Assembly: GCA_029974015.1 (NCBI GenBank)
Contig: JARKUF010000022.1
Span: 143,205 to 207,204 of the forward strand
Direction: 5' to 3'
From: Spirochaetota bacterium
GTDB lineage: Bacteria > Spirochaetota > UBA4802 > JAGODF01
Length of the DNA: 64,000 nt
Positions within the stretch are counted from its first letter, which is position 1. The number at the start of each line of letters is the position of its first letter. Made by a program: the position numbers and the translations under genes. Shown here piece by piece: positions 16,763-25,522 of this stretch. The notes under the pieces were generated by a model. That model did not search any database. It saw only the letters and a list, made by a program, of their open reading frames with translations, and was not told the DNA's origin.

Positions 16763-19030
16763 ATGGCCGGGGCATGGAAAAAAAACATCATCATCGGGCT
16801 TGCCCTCCTCCCCGCCTTCGCGGCGCTCATTTTTATCGCCCTTCCAATTCCGAGGGGTATTATCGACGGCTCCTCGGCGGTGTATCTCTCCGATGAAGGA
16901 GCGGTGTTACATGTGTCCCGTGAAAAGCGTTCCGGTGCATATCGTGAATGGATTTCACTGGAAGATACGCCTCCCCTTTTTGCGGAGATGGTCCTTTCAG
17001 CCGAGGACCGGCGGTTTCGTTACCATCCCGGCATTGACCCTGTCGCGATAGCCCGCGCTGCCCTGGTAAACCTCAGGGCCGGGCGAATCGTCTCCGGGGC
17101 CTCCACCATCACCCAGCAGACGGTGCGGCTTGTCTGGGCGGACTTCCTTCCGCGCAACAGATACCTCCGCAAAATATGTGAGCTTTTCCTGGCGCTTCGC
17201 CTTGAAGCGCATTATTCAAAGGACGAAATACTCGAGGCATACTTAAACCTTATACCCTTCCGAAACAACCGCATAGGAATCGCCGCGGCGTCGCGGGAGA
17301 TGTTCGGCCGTGAAACACGGCATCTCACTCGGGAGGAAGGCGCGGCCATGGCGCTTTTTATCAGAAGGAGCGGGATGTCCCGTGACGCGTTCCTCAGGCG
17401 GTTTATCATATTTTACGGCTCGCTCATCGAGGGTCGGCTCATTCCCCCGCCTGATGGTCCGGTACAGGACATGGCGGAACAGCTTGCCGGTGCGCTTTTC
17501 GACGGGAAACGCGGCCCCGAAACCGCTGCCGCAACCCGTGTGGTAAACAGAACGCGGGAAGAACGGGCGGCGCCCCATTTTATAGACTGGTTCCGCATGA
17601 AATTTCCGGAAGTCAGAGGACAGGTGAAGACCACCCTGTCCGCCAATCTAAATCGCAGGATTCTGGGCATACTCAGGCGTGAACTTCAAACCGTAGAAGA
17701 ATACGGCGGGACAAATGGGGCGGTGATAGTCATAGAGCTTCCCCGGGACAGCCGTAAGCCACTCATCCTCAGGGCGATGGTGGGGTCTGTCGACTATTAC
17801 TCCGGGGAAGACGGACAGGTGAACGGCGCCCTCGCGGTACGCTCCGCCGGGAGCACCCTGAAACCCTTCATCTTCGCCCTTGCCATGGACCTCCTTGGAA
17901 TACGGCCCTGGAGCACCGTTGAAGATAGGGAGATGGGCCTAAGGACTTTCGTGGATGGGGAAACCTTCCGTCCGCGAAATTACGACCTCCGGTACTGGGG
18001 CCCCATGACGGTGCGGGACGCCCTCGCAACATCTCGAAACATCCCCGCCGTCGACTTAATGCGAAAGTTAGGGGAAGGGACCTTCTACCGCTTCCTGAGC
18101 GACGCCGGGTTCGACCACCTCGTCCAGGGGCCTGATGTGCAGGGCCCTGGCATGGTCCTGGGGTCCGCAGGCGCCTCCCTCCTCCAGCTCTCCATTGTCT
18201 ATGGCGCCCTGGCGGGAAATGGGGAATTGCGCCCTTTGAAAATCGGCTGCGATGAAAATGGAAACGCTATAACAGTGGGCGCCCGTCGCAGGCTCGTAAG
18301 CGAACGGTCGGCCCTCCTCATCACCCATATTCTGGCGGACCGGGAAGCAAGGCGGCGCGCTTTCGGGAAAAGGAACTTTCAGGATTTTCCGTTCGATGTG
18401 GCTTCGAAAACCGGCACATCCAGCGATTACCGCGACGCCTGGATAATAGGTTACACTACTCGCCATATCGTGGGGGTGTGGGTGGGAGACTTTAGCGGAA
18501 AAAAAATGCGCGGTGTTTCGGGAGGCTGGGGGGCCGGACGGATTTTTCACCAGGTGATGCGCGACCTCGTCGGCAGTGAAAAACCCCGCTTCTCATATCC
18601 TTTGTCCTGGAAAAGGGTTTCGGTGTGCCGGGCCTCGGGAAGGCCCGCGGGCGTCCATTGTCCTCCATCGACGGAACTGCTTCCTGAAAACGAAACCATT
18701 GAAGGCGCATGTCCGCTCCATGCCTTCCCCGGAGGCGCCCCGGCCCAAAATATCACGCCGTCATCGCCGGAGATTGTGGCCCCCCTGAACGGCGAAGTGT
18801 TTCTCCTCGACCCGCACCAAAGCGCCTCCACCCAGCAGGTGCCTCTGTCCATCCGCCTCCCCTCCTCTCCGGCGGGACAGAGCGTCCGGTACGCCGTAAA
18901 CGGAGGGCCAAAGATTCCCGTTTCCGCAACTATCAGACGTCCTCTGCCTCTGGGGCCGGGCGCCCATACCGTGACTCTCTTCGTGGAAGGCGAAGCTGTC
19001 CAATCCGTGAGGTTTCAGGTGGTAAGGTAA
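16763..19030 (+). CDS. pbpC: Penicillin-binding protein 1C
   Basis: A bifunctional peptidoglycan synthase anchored by one N-terminal helix (residues 8-28), 755 residues. The GT51 glycosyltransferase is marked by SAEDRRF (Glu81) and GASTITQQ. The transpeptidase has the SxxK motif STLK (Ser364-Lys367), the SRN motif (TSRNIPA) and KTGTSSDYRD. A BiPBP_C-type beta domain closes the protein (about 665-755, SPEIVAPLNGEVF). It follows the alpha-2-macroglobulin gene directly and is probably co-transcribed. GAGG lies about 15 nt upstream of the start, which is further than usual. Confidence 0.95.
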   Translation: MAGAWKKNIIIGLALLPAFAALIFIALPIPRGIIDGSSAVYLSDEGAVLHVSREKRSGAYREWISLEDTPPLFAEMVLSAEDRRFRYHPGIDPVAIARAALVNLRAGRIVSGASTITQQTVRLVWADFLPRNRYLRKICELFLALRLEAHYSKDEILEAYLNLIPFRNNRIGIAAASREMFGRETRHLTREEGAAMALFIRRSGMSRDAFLRRFIIFYGSLIEGRLIPPPDGPVQDMAEQLAGALFDGKRGPETAAATRVVNRTREERAAPHFIDWFRMKFPEVRGQVKTTLSANLNRRILGILRRELQTVEEYGGTNGAVIVIELPRDSRKPLILRAMVGSVDYYSGEDGQVNGALAVRSAGSTLKPFIFALAMDLLGIRPWSTVEDREMGLRTFVDGETFRPRNYDLRYWGPMTVRDALATSRNIPAVDLMRKLGEGTFYRFLSDAGFDHLVQGPDVQGPGMVLGSAGASLLQLSIVYGALAGNGELRPLKIGCDENGNAITVGARRRLVSERSALLITHILADREARRRAFGKRNFQDFPFDVASKTGTSSDYRDAWIIGYTTRHIVGVWVGDFSGKKMRGVSGGWGAGRIFHQVMRDLVGSEKPRFSYPLSWKRVSVCRASGRPAGVHCPPSTELLPENETIEGACPLHAFPGGAPAQNITPSSPEIVAPLNGEVFLLDPHQSASTQQVPLSIRLPSSPAGQSVRYAVNGGPKIPVSATIRRPLPLGPGAHTVTLFVEGEAVQSVRFQVVR

Positions 19031-19038
19031 ACGGGTGA

Positions 19039-20025
19039 TTATTCGTCCCCATCGTGCCTGAGGCGCTTCTCAACTTCCCGGGGATTTCTCTGAAAGTACC
19101 CATCAACCAGCCCGATCATCTCTCCGATGGAATGCTCCTTCCTAATTTCCGAGTAGAGGCTGTGGGAATGGAAGATATTTCCTGAAAAATAAAAGGAGAA
19201 GCGGTGCCCCCGGCTCCGGTGAAGATGTGCCGGGAGATATTCTTCTATATAGCGAAGCCCCTTGATGAATAGCCCGCGTATGTCTATTGTGATATCGCAC
19301 TCCTCCCCCTTAGCCAGAGCATTGCACTGGAGGAATATCCAGGGCGATGCGACCGCCCCTCGGCCGATCATCACTCCGTCGCATCCGGTCTCTTTCATCC
19401 TGGCTAATGCCCCTTTGGCCGTAACTATATCGCCATTACCCACAACGGGAAGGCCGACTGATTCTTTCAGGAGCCTCACCAGGTCCCACCTTGCCCGCCG
19501 CGTATAACGGAGCTTCGCGTAGCGCGGATGAAGGACGATGTAGTCCGCTCCCTCGTCCCTCAGCATCCCGGCGAAGCGCACCAGGGCCGCCTCATCGTCC
19601 CTGTCGTAGCCCGAGCGCATTTTCACAGAAAGTGGAAGTTGTGTAGCACGCCGACACGCCCGGACGATTCGGGCCGCGCGCCTTTCGTCGAGAAGGAGGG
19701 CTGCGCCATGGCCTTTTTTCATCATCTTGCTAACCGGACAGCCCATGTTGATGTTGATACCCAGGGGGCCGTTTCCAGAAAGAATGCGGCATGCTTCCGC
19801 CATGACTTCCGCATCCCCTCCCTCGATCTGGTAGATGAAGTGGCCGTCGAAGGGGAAGCGCGCCGTCATGCAGTCATTGTGGAAGCCACCGGAGACAATC
19901 GCTCCGGCGGATAGCATTTCCGAGTGGAGCACTACCCTATCGTCGAACTCGGTGATGAGGCGCCTCAGGGCCGGCGTGGTTATTTCCGCCATGGGAGCGA
20001 GGAAAAAAAGGGAGGGGAATTTCAT
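19039..20025 (-). CDS. dus: tRNA-dihydrouridine synthase
   Basis: An FMN enzyme that reduces uridines in the tRNA D-loop. The TIM barrel begins FFLAPMAEITTPALR. The catalytic Cys96 lies in NINMGCPVSK, the phosphate-binding residues in VGNGDI and MIGRGA, and SVKMRSGY is the usual substrate strand. The 328-residue length is normal. Its ATG overlaps the stop of the N-formylglutamate amidohydrolase-like gene by 4 nt, so it is the last gene of the five-gene amidoligase operon. Whether that link is functional or fortuitous is open. It is convergent with pbpC. Confidence 0.92.
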   Translation of the reverse strand: MKFPSLFFLAPMAEITTPALRRLITEFDDRVVLHSEMLSAGAIVSGGFHNDCMTARFPFDGHFIYQIEGGDAEVMAEACRILSGNGPLGININMGCPVSKMMKKGHGAALLLDERRAARIVRACRRATQLPLSVKMRSGYDRDDEAALVRFAGMLRDEGADYIVLHPRYAKLRYTRRARWDLVRLLKESVGLPVVGNGDIVTAKGALARMKETGCDGVMIGRGAVASPWIFLQCNALAKGEECDITIDIRGLFIKGLRYIEEYLPAHLHRSRGHRFSFYFSGNIFHSHSLYSEIRKEHSIGEMIGLVDGYFQRNPREVEKRLRHDGDE

Positions 20026-20666
20026 CGCGGCACCTTACCGAGGAGGGCCTGGTTCGCCTCGAACTCGATCCCCAGATACGATTCCCCGGGAAAAGTTTTT
20101 CGCAGGTGCGTGGTAAACCCGTCCGAGGTACCCCTGTAGGGGCGGTTCATACCAATCCTAATGCCCGGCATTTCCTTCTTGATGAGAAATGACAGTCGGC
20201 GGCAGAATTCCTTCTCCAGGGCGCGTGCCGGGTCGTACAGGAGACCAATATCGCAGTCACGGATTTTTCCATCCAGCACCGGAGTGAAACTATGTATCGA
20301 AAGATGCACCGCTGCGTTCCCTGCTACAATCACCGCTTCTATCGCTCTCCTGACCTTCTCCCTGTACGGTTCGTAGTATCGGGACAGTATCTTCCGTCGC
20401 TCTCTTTCATCGAGCCGGCGCGTAATTTCAGAAAAGAGGCCCCTGCCGCCCGGGGAGCGGTTGCAGTCCACCAGAAGGCGCGAAGTTTCCGTGTAGTAAA
20501 GAGGACTACCAATGGTCCGCGAGAGGGCCTTCGCCAGGTCAAGGGCGCCAAGGTCGTAGCCTTGGTGACTTTCAAGGAGTTTCTTTTTCCCACTGAAAAG
20601 CCCCGCATAAGGCCGGGGAATGCGGTTTCCCCCATGCTCACAGGTAATGAGGATGCGGAAATTCAA
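20022..20666 (-). CDS. N-formylglutamate amidohydrolase-like protein
   Basis: A 214-residue zinc hydrolase of the FGase family. ITCEHGGNRIP near the N-terminus is the characteristic start (Glu and His of the metal site). YYTETSRLLVDCNRS and HLSIHSFTPVLDG carry the remaining conserved His and Arg positions, and the C-terminal YLGIEFEANQALL matches the family end. In histidine degradation such enzymes hydrolyse N-formylglutamate, but no hut gene is nearby. Here it overlaps the GCS2 ligase upstream and dus downstream by 4 nt each. It therefore more likely trims an amide made by the two ligases of this operon. Confidence 0.85.
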   Translation of the reverse strand: MNFRILITCEHGGNRIPRPYAGLFSGKKKLLESHQGYDLGALDLAKALSRTIGSPLYYTETSRLLVDCNRSPGGRGLFSEITRRLDERERRKILSRYYEPYREKVRRAIEAVIVAGNAAVHLSIHSFTPVLDGKIRDCDIGLLYDPARALEKEFCRRLSFLIKKEMPGIRIGMNRPYRGTSDGFTTHLRKTFPGESYLGIEFEANQALLGKVPR

Positions 20667-21901
20667 GGCAAATATGCCTCGTTGCGGGCAAGTCTACGTG
20701 CAAGGTCTCTATAGACCCCGGCGATATCTTCCCGGGAAGAGCTGCCGCGGCATCCCTCGATGATCCTCGCCGAGAGGGTGCCCTTCTCCGTAATCAGCTC
20801 CAGACGCGGACGAAACGAACGCAGCTCCGCATAGTGTTCCATCAGGGACTCGATTAAAAGGCGCCAAACCATCGACGCTCTCCTCGGTTTTCCGCCGAGG
20901 CCGAAAACGCTTAAATACTCGCCCTCATCGATAATCGTCTCTCCGCCGCTTCTGGCCGTCTTTTTGAGGATGGAGTCTAACATTTCCGTGGAGAGACTGC
21001 GTAACGCCCGGGGCGGGCAGAAAAAGCCCTCGGTCAAACCCCTGGCCAGAAAAAACACCGCCGCCGCCACGGCGGAATCCATTGATGGACATTCCTGGGT
21101 ATCTATCAGGCGTATCTCAATGGAGTTGCGCTCGAAGCGGGCGATGGCGCCCCTTGAATTCAACCATTCTCCCTTCAGAATTTCATCGGGATCGTACGGT
21201 GCAATGTCTCCATACATCGGTTCGAGAATCTGCTCCACGTATTCCTTCATGTCGAATACGCCTTCTGGAATGACGGTGCCGGCAATTGAAGGAATTGCCG
21301 ACTGGTTGGTCCTGTACGCCTCGATTCTAGTATCCGCATATCCTGTGGGGGCCCCGTCGACGACGGGGGAACTTGCCGCCAGGGCCGGAATGAGGGGAAG
21401 CAGGGCGCGCACGGCGCCGTGGAGAAGGCCAAACTCTCGATTGTCCCCGAAGGGCAGATTTAAATGGAGGCTCTGGAGATTGGCCCATCCGTGCCTCCGG
21501 CAGTCGAAGATCCGGTCATAGGCAGCATAAATCTCCCGTAACTCATGGTCCCACAGGACCGTCTCCCGCCGCGGGTCCATAAAGGGGTGCATAGCCGACG
21601 GCAGCAGCATGGCGCCCAGGGGCTCCAGCAGCGCGTTCATCTTCCCGACGCCGCCTGTGAAAATCGCTTCGATATCGCCAAAGTCAGCCACGGGGCCGAC
21701 GGTCTTCAACTCTACCAGGTGCTTCACAAGCTCGTTGGAAACGCCCAGAGGGCCATCCTCAAGCTCGGTCACTACCCCCCCTCCGGAATCCCGCAGCAGG
21801 CGGTCGGACCAGGGACATACATCGAGGCTTTGCCGGTCGACTATCATATACTCTATTTCGACTCCGGCCCCCTGAAAGAGCCGAAGAGTTTGCGTTTCCA
21901 T
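20663..21901 (-). CDS. GCS2-family glutamate-cysteine ligase-like amidoligase
   Basis: The 412-residue protein belongs to the glutamine synthetase-fold GCS2 (YbdK/EgtA-like) carboxylate-amine ligases. GAGVEIEYMIVD holds the first metal-binding Glu, LQSLHLNLPFGD the conserved H-x-N, YRTNQSAIPSIAGT the substrate loop, and ERNSIEIRLIDTQECPS the later Glu and Arg residues. It would use ATP to join a glutamate-like acid to an amine. GGAGG lies 5 nt before ATG 21901, which overlaps the stop of the ATP-grasp gene (TGATG). The substrate is unknown. Glutathione synthesis would need a standard GshB, but the neighbour is an RLAN-type ATP-grasp protein instead. Confidence 0.87.
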   Translation of the reverse strand: METQTLRLFQGAGVEIEYMIVDRQSLDVCPWSDRLLRDSGGGVVTELEDGPLGVSNELVKHLVELKTVGPVADFGDIEAIFTGGVGKMNALLEPLGAMLLPSAMHPFMDPRRETVLWDHELREIYAAYDRIFDCRRHGWANLQSLHLNLPFGDNREFGLLHGAVRALLPLIPALAASSPVVDGAPTGYADTRIEAYRTNQSAIPSIAGTVIPEGVFDMKEYVEQILEPMYGDIAPYDPDEILKGEWLNSRGAIARFERNSIEIRLIDTQECPSMDSAVAAAVFFLARGLTEGFFCPPRALRSLSTEMLDSILKKTARSGGETIIDEGEYLSVFGLGGKPRRASMVWRLLIESLMEHYAELRSFRPRLELITEKGTLSARIIEGCRGSSSREDIAGVYRDLARRLARNEAYLP

Positions 21902-23367
21902 CAACTCCTCCAGGCCATCTTCTTTTTTATTCGTTCAAAAAAAACCTGCATAATTTTATTATAAAGCTCGTCCCGACTGATCCGGTCCTCGATTCCCGTC
22001 TCAACATTGGGATTGTCGTTCACCTCTATTACATAGCACCGGCGCCCGATCGTCTTCAGGTCCACACCGTATAACCCGTCTCCCACCAGGTTCGCCGCCC
22101 TGAGGGCCGTCTTCACCACCTGGGACGGCGCCTCGTGTATATGCAAGGAGTCCCATTTCCCGTATCGTCGGCTCCCCGTTGCCTCCCAGTTCATGATCTG
22201 CCAGTGGTCCGCCGCCATGTAGTACCGGCACACGAATAGTATCTCCCTGTCGATGATCCCTACGCGCCAGTCGAACTCCGTGGGCATGTACTCCTGCGCG
22301 ATGATGAGGTCTGATTTTTCCAGGAGGGCCGACGCGGTCCTCAAAAATTCTTTATTATCGCCTACCTTTTTCACCCCCTTTGAGTAGGCGCTGTCGGGCT
22401 CCTTTAGAATGAGAGGATACTCCATGGTCTCGGCCACCTTCTCCATCCCTTCCCGGCCAAAGACCGTAGTTCGGGGCGTCGGAATGTTGTTGTGGCTCAT
22501 GAGTTCTGCCAGGTAGACCTTGTTGGAGCACCTCAGTATAGACTCCGGGTCGTCTATCACCACAAGCCCCTCGGCCTGGGCCCGCTGGGCAAAGCGGAAG
22601 GTGTGATGGTTCACGCTTGTGGTCTCCCGGATGAATAAGGCGTTGAACTCCGGAATACGGTGATAGTCCTCCTTGTCGATGAGGTCCACGTTGAACCCGG
22701 TTTTCTCCGCCGACTTGACGAACTGTTTTATTGCTTTTTCATTTGATGGCGGTTCGATTTCCCCGGGATTCACCAGAATCGCCATGTCGTAAGGGGCGTG
22801 GCGGCGCCGACGTTTCGAGTAAATTGACCGTGAGAAATAACCCTGGGCGAACTCGAAGATGGAGGGAAAATGCTCTTCCGGCACGTCTTTCAATGAGATA
22901 AGCTGGATGCGCTGTATGCGCCAGCGGCCGTCGCGCCGGGCGAAGGACGCCCTAAGGAGCGGGGCGAGGAAGAGCTTGAATATCCGCTGTCCCAGCTCAT
23001 CGTACCTGCGGGCCGGGTTCTTCCCGAAATAGATGCTGAGAACGAACTCATTGGACTTCAGAGGGGCCAGGGTCCGTTCCACATCCTCATCCAGGTCCTC
23101 TGCGATGATCCTCACAAGGTTCGGGGACTTCATCTCCTGGATGATGGAGATGCCGGGGAAGGCCCTGTGCCCCCGGGCCGACGCCAGGAGGGAGACGTAA
23201 TATCCCATGCTCTGGTAACGATAGGAACGGCAGATGTTGAAGACCTTGGTGCCCTTGCTGTTGATATAGTCACTCCCGAGAAGGTAGTCACGGGCCGTCA
23301 CAACGTCGATTCCCGGGATTTCAAGCTGCCAGTCTTTTAGATTATTGACAACGATCAGGTTAGCCAT
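21901..23367 (-). CDS. RimK-like ATP-grasp ligase with RLAN N-terminal domain
   Basis: A 488-residue amide ligase. Residues 1 to about 190 match the RimK-like ATP-grasp N-terminal (RLAN) domain (LIVVNNLKDW, then SKGTKVFNICRSYRYQSMGYYVSLLA). The ATP-grasp core follows: RETTSVNHHTFRF and IDDPESILRCSNKVYLAE in the pre-ATP-grasp part, PLILKEPDSAYSKGV for ATP, and VIEVNDNPNVETG for metal ligands. RimK relatives add amino acids to carboxylates. It sits between the C39-like gene (8-nt overlap at ATG 23367; an earlier TTG at 23379 is possible) and the GCS2 ligase, so two amidoligases of different folds are translated together. Confidence 0.88.
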   Translation of the reverse strand: MANLIVVNNLKDWQLEIPGIDVVTARDYLLGSDYINSKGTKVFNICRSYRYQSMGYYVSLLASARGHRAFPGISIIQEMKSPNLVRIIAEDLDEDVERTLAPLKSNEFVLSIYFGKNPARRYDELGQRIFKLFLAPLLRASFARRDGRWRIQRIQLISLKDVPEEHFPSIFEFAQGYFSRSIYSKRRRRHAPYDMAILVNPGEIEPPSNEKAIKQFVKSAEKTGFNVDLIDKEDYHRIPEFNALFIRETTSVNHHTFRFAQRAQAEGLVVIDDPESILRCSNKVYLAELMSHNNIPTPRTTVFGREGMEKVAETMEYPLILKEPDSAYSKGVKKVGDNKEFLRTASALLEKSDLIIAQEYMPTEFDWRVGIIDREILFVCRYYMAADHWQIMNWEATGSRRYGKWDSLHIHEAPSQVVKTALRAANLVGDGLYGVDLKTIGRRCYVIEVNDNPNVETGIEDRISRDELYNKIMQVFFERIKKKMAWRS

Positions 23368-24073
23368 GGCGCCCCGCAATATCCCTCTGTATCACCAGGA
23401 GGTTCGAGTCATAGGTGAGAATGCCAAGAAGGATGGAGTGAATAAGCCGGTTTATTCCCACATGGTAATAGTTATCATGGGATATGGGGTTTTTCCGATA
23501 CGGATCAGCGACGAGCACCCTTCGGCTCCGCAGATCGTAACGGCTCGCCACGACGAAGTGTCCCGACGGTTCTCCCAAGATATCGTCGTATTCGTTGGTG
23601 GCGACGATCTCACGCGGGGACCCGTAAAGATAGGTGGCGCTCAGGCCCGAGAGGATTGGGATGGCCCTGGTTAGAAATTTTTTTAGAAGGCTGATCGAGA
23701 TGTCCCGATATTCGATTTTACCGCCCCTGTCCAGGAATTCCAAGTATCCGTCAGTAGCCAGGCGTAATTTCCCATGGGGCTTACACTGCGCCTGTCGGTA
23801 AAGGCGCTCCGCCAGGTCCACGCCGGAACGAAACCATGTGGGGTCAAAGAGTTGGAGGTTGTAGGTATAGATTGTGGCGCTGTATCCCCGTTTCAGGGCA
23901 TGAATCCCCAAAAACACCGCCAAAGTCCCGCCTTCGTCGAGGCCCTTCACTTCCTTGATCACCTGGAAGAGAGGAATGTCATCGCCGTAATAGTTATAGA
24001 CCGCGTGGAGGCATGTAGGCCCGCAGGTGGTGTCGTCGGGCTGAGGAAGGATTTGCAGGGATTTTTTCATCAT
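23360..24073 (-). CDS. C39-like cysteine peptidase
   Basis: The 237-residue protein has the C39/papain-like core: QPDDTTCGPTCLHAVYNYYG with nucleophile Cys17, GHFVVASRYD with the catalytic His, and VLVADPY with the third residue. It lacks the ABC transporter domains of bacteriocin exporters and has no signal peptide, so it acts in the cytoplasm. C39 enzymes cut after double-Gly leaders or act as amidases or transferases. As the first gene of the amidoligase operon it may cleave or transfer a peptide product. A double ATG (24073/24070) opens the frame with no clear ribosome-binding site. No leader-type precursor peptide is visible in the adjacent 450 bp. Confidence 0.85.
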   Translation of the reverse strand: MMKKSLQILPQPDDTTCGPTCLHAVYNYYGDDIPLFQVIKEVKGLDEGGTLAVFLGIHALKRGYSATIYTYNLQLFDPTWFRSGVDLAERLYRQAQCKPHGKLRLATDGYLEFLDRGGKIEYRDISISLLKKFLTRAIPILSGLSATYLYGSPREIVATNEYDDILGEPSGHFVVASRYDLRSRRVLVADPYRKNPISHDNYYHVGINRLIHSILLGILTYDSNLLVIQRDIAGRHG

Positions 24074-24530
24074 GCGCTACATTTACATTGAAAACAATCA
24101 GGATACAACTACAATTTGTTTCGGCCCCGATTTCTCACCCCATTTTTTTCTTTCCGGCATGGAATGGTTTTAATGTTTCTATAGTTGTATTATGGCCTTT
24201 CAACTTAAAAAGGCCATTCCCTGTTATCCACTTCAATACACCCCCCAATACATAAATGCCGCCCTCCCCCCTGTTTCATGCTTCCCATGGCCGCGCCGAC
24301 GCGTGCTCTTCAATTGGATTTTTTAGAAAAGCAGGCCCTTAAGCCTTACAGCACAGGCGCAAAGCTGTGACTCTCCCCCTTTTTTTGATGACTTTTTATT
24401 CATGAAATTTAAAAATGTGATAAATGTCCCAAAGGCCCTGCGATAATTATTTATTGCAAGCGAGAATACAAGCTGCCCTGCCGGGCCCAATGGGGCTATT
24501 TTTAAATGTTGGTTTTCACCTTTTTGGGAC
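24074..24530. other. Intergenic region upstream of two divergent genes
   Basis: These 457 bp separate the amidoligase operon (minus strand) from the TauE permease gene (plus strand). They are AT-rich with several T-runs (for example at 24140 and 24375). I see no strong promoter, no repeat copy and no gene that starts with a ribosome-binding site. Confidence 0.5.
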
Positions 24531-25334
24531 ATGGAGCTACATTTGCTTTTTCAATATGCCGGCATATTTACCATAGGAATAGTCGTTGGATTTCTTGGCG
24601 GACTTTTCGGGAAAGGCGGCAGCGCCATCGCCACCCCTATGTTAAGCTTGCTCGGAATCCCCGGGTTTATTGCGGTTGCCGCGCCCCTTCCCGCCACAAT
24701 ACCGGGTACGCTTATTGCTTCCGCGGAATATTGGAGGTCCAACCTGCTCGACAGGGTTGTCGTCCTGTGGAGCATCTTGATAGGCGTACCCGCGACCATA
24801 GCAGGCTCATATTTGACTGAATATACCGGCCCAACCCCATTGCTGATTATCACCGGCCTGCTGGTTTTAGGTTTCGGCATAAGCTTTTTATTGTTCCCTC
24901 AAGAGAAGAAAGACCATTCACACCCTGAAGAACCGGCCGCAAAAAAGCAAAATCCAGGCTGGTATTGCAGGCTGGTCCTCATATCCCTTTTCATTGGACT
25001 TATTTCCGGTTTGCTGGCCAACTCCGGCGGATTTTTACTGGCCCCGAGTTATGCGCGCATATTGAGACAGCCGATTAAACAAGCGTTCGCCTGCTCCCTT
25101 GCCGTTTCAGCTTTTTTAGCCCTACCCGGAACAATTGTTCACGCTTCCCTGGGCCATATCGACTGGATGGTTACGCTAATTCTTGGTCTGGGTTCGGTCC
25201 CGTTTTCTATGCTTGGAGCGAAAGTCGCCATTAAATCAAAATCAAGTTTGCTTGAAACAATCTACGGCTTACTTTTGACTATCCTTGGAGCGTATTTTTT
25301 ATTCAAAATCGTGTATAAGGCGTGGGCCCTTTAA
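24531..25334 (+). CDS. TauE/SafE-family permease
   Basis: An integral membrane protein of 267 residues with about eight helices. Each half starts with the family's Gly-rich motif: GIVVGFLGGLFGKGGSAIATPML in the first and LISGLLANSGGFLLAPSY in the second. The two halves are joined by a charged cytoplasmic linker (EKKDHSHPEEPAAKKQ). TauE/SafE proteins export sulfite, sulfoacetate or other small anions; the substrate here is unknown. The start has no visible Shine-Dalgarno sequence, so it could be a few codons off. Repeat copy C follows 45 nt after the gene. Confidence 0.87.
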   Translation: MELHLLFQYAGIFTIGIVVGFLGGLFGKGGSAIATPMLSLLGIPGFIAVAAPLPATIPGTLIASAEYWRSNLLDRVVVLWSILIGVPATIAGSYLTEYTGPTPLLIITGLLVLGFGISFLLFPQEKKDHSHPEEPAAKKQNPGWYCRLVLISLFIGLISGLLANSGGFLLAPSYARILRQPIKQAFACSLAVSAFLALPGTIVHASLGHIDWMVTLILGLGSVPFSMLGAKVAIKSKSSLLETIYGLLLTILGAYFLFKIVYKAWAL

Positions 25335-25377
25335 TTATTGATAAGCTCTAAGTGGGGTCCCCTGCGCTTTCCAAAAG

Positions 25378-25495
25378 GCAACCTCTAATAATCAGGTTTT
25401 CCCGCCCGCCTTCGGCGGGCGGGAAAACCTGAGTCCTGAGTATGCCAGTAGTTACAATTTATGTGAACCTCAAAATTGAAATTTTAGAGGTTCCC
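25378..25495 (+). repeat. Dispersed palindromic repeat, copy C (most complete)
   Basis: Terminal inverted repeats AACCTCTAA (25380-25388) and TTAGAGGTT (25484-25492) enclose a 41-nt perfect hairpin (19-bp arms, TTC loop, 25392-25432) and the segment GTATGCCAGTAGTTACAA. It looks like a small MITE. Confidence 0.85.
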
Positions 25496-25522
25496 AAAAA
25501 TCATTCATAGGAGTAATGACGA

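Noticed and set aside
24323..24532. Minus-strand reading frame of 69 codons upstream of the TauE gene
   Set aside because: It lies in T-rich intergenic DNA, has no ribosome-binding site and overlaps the permease start.
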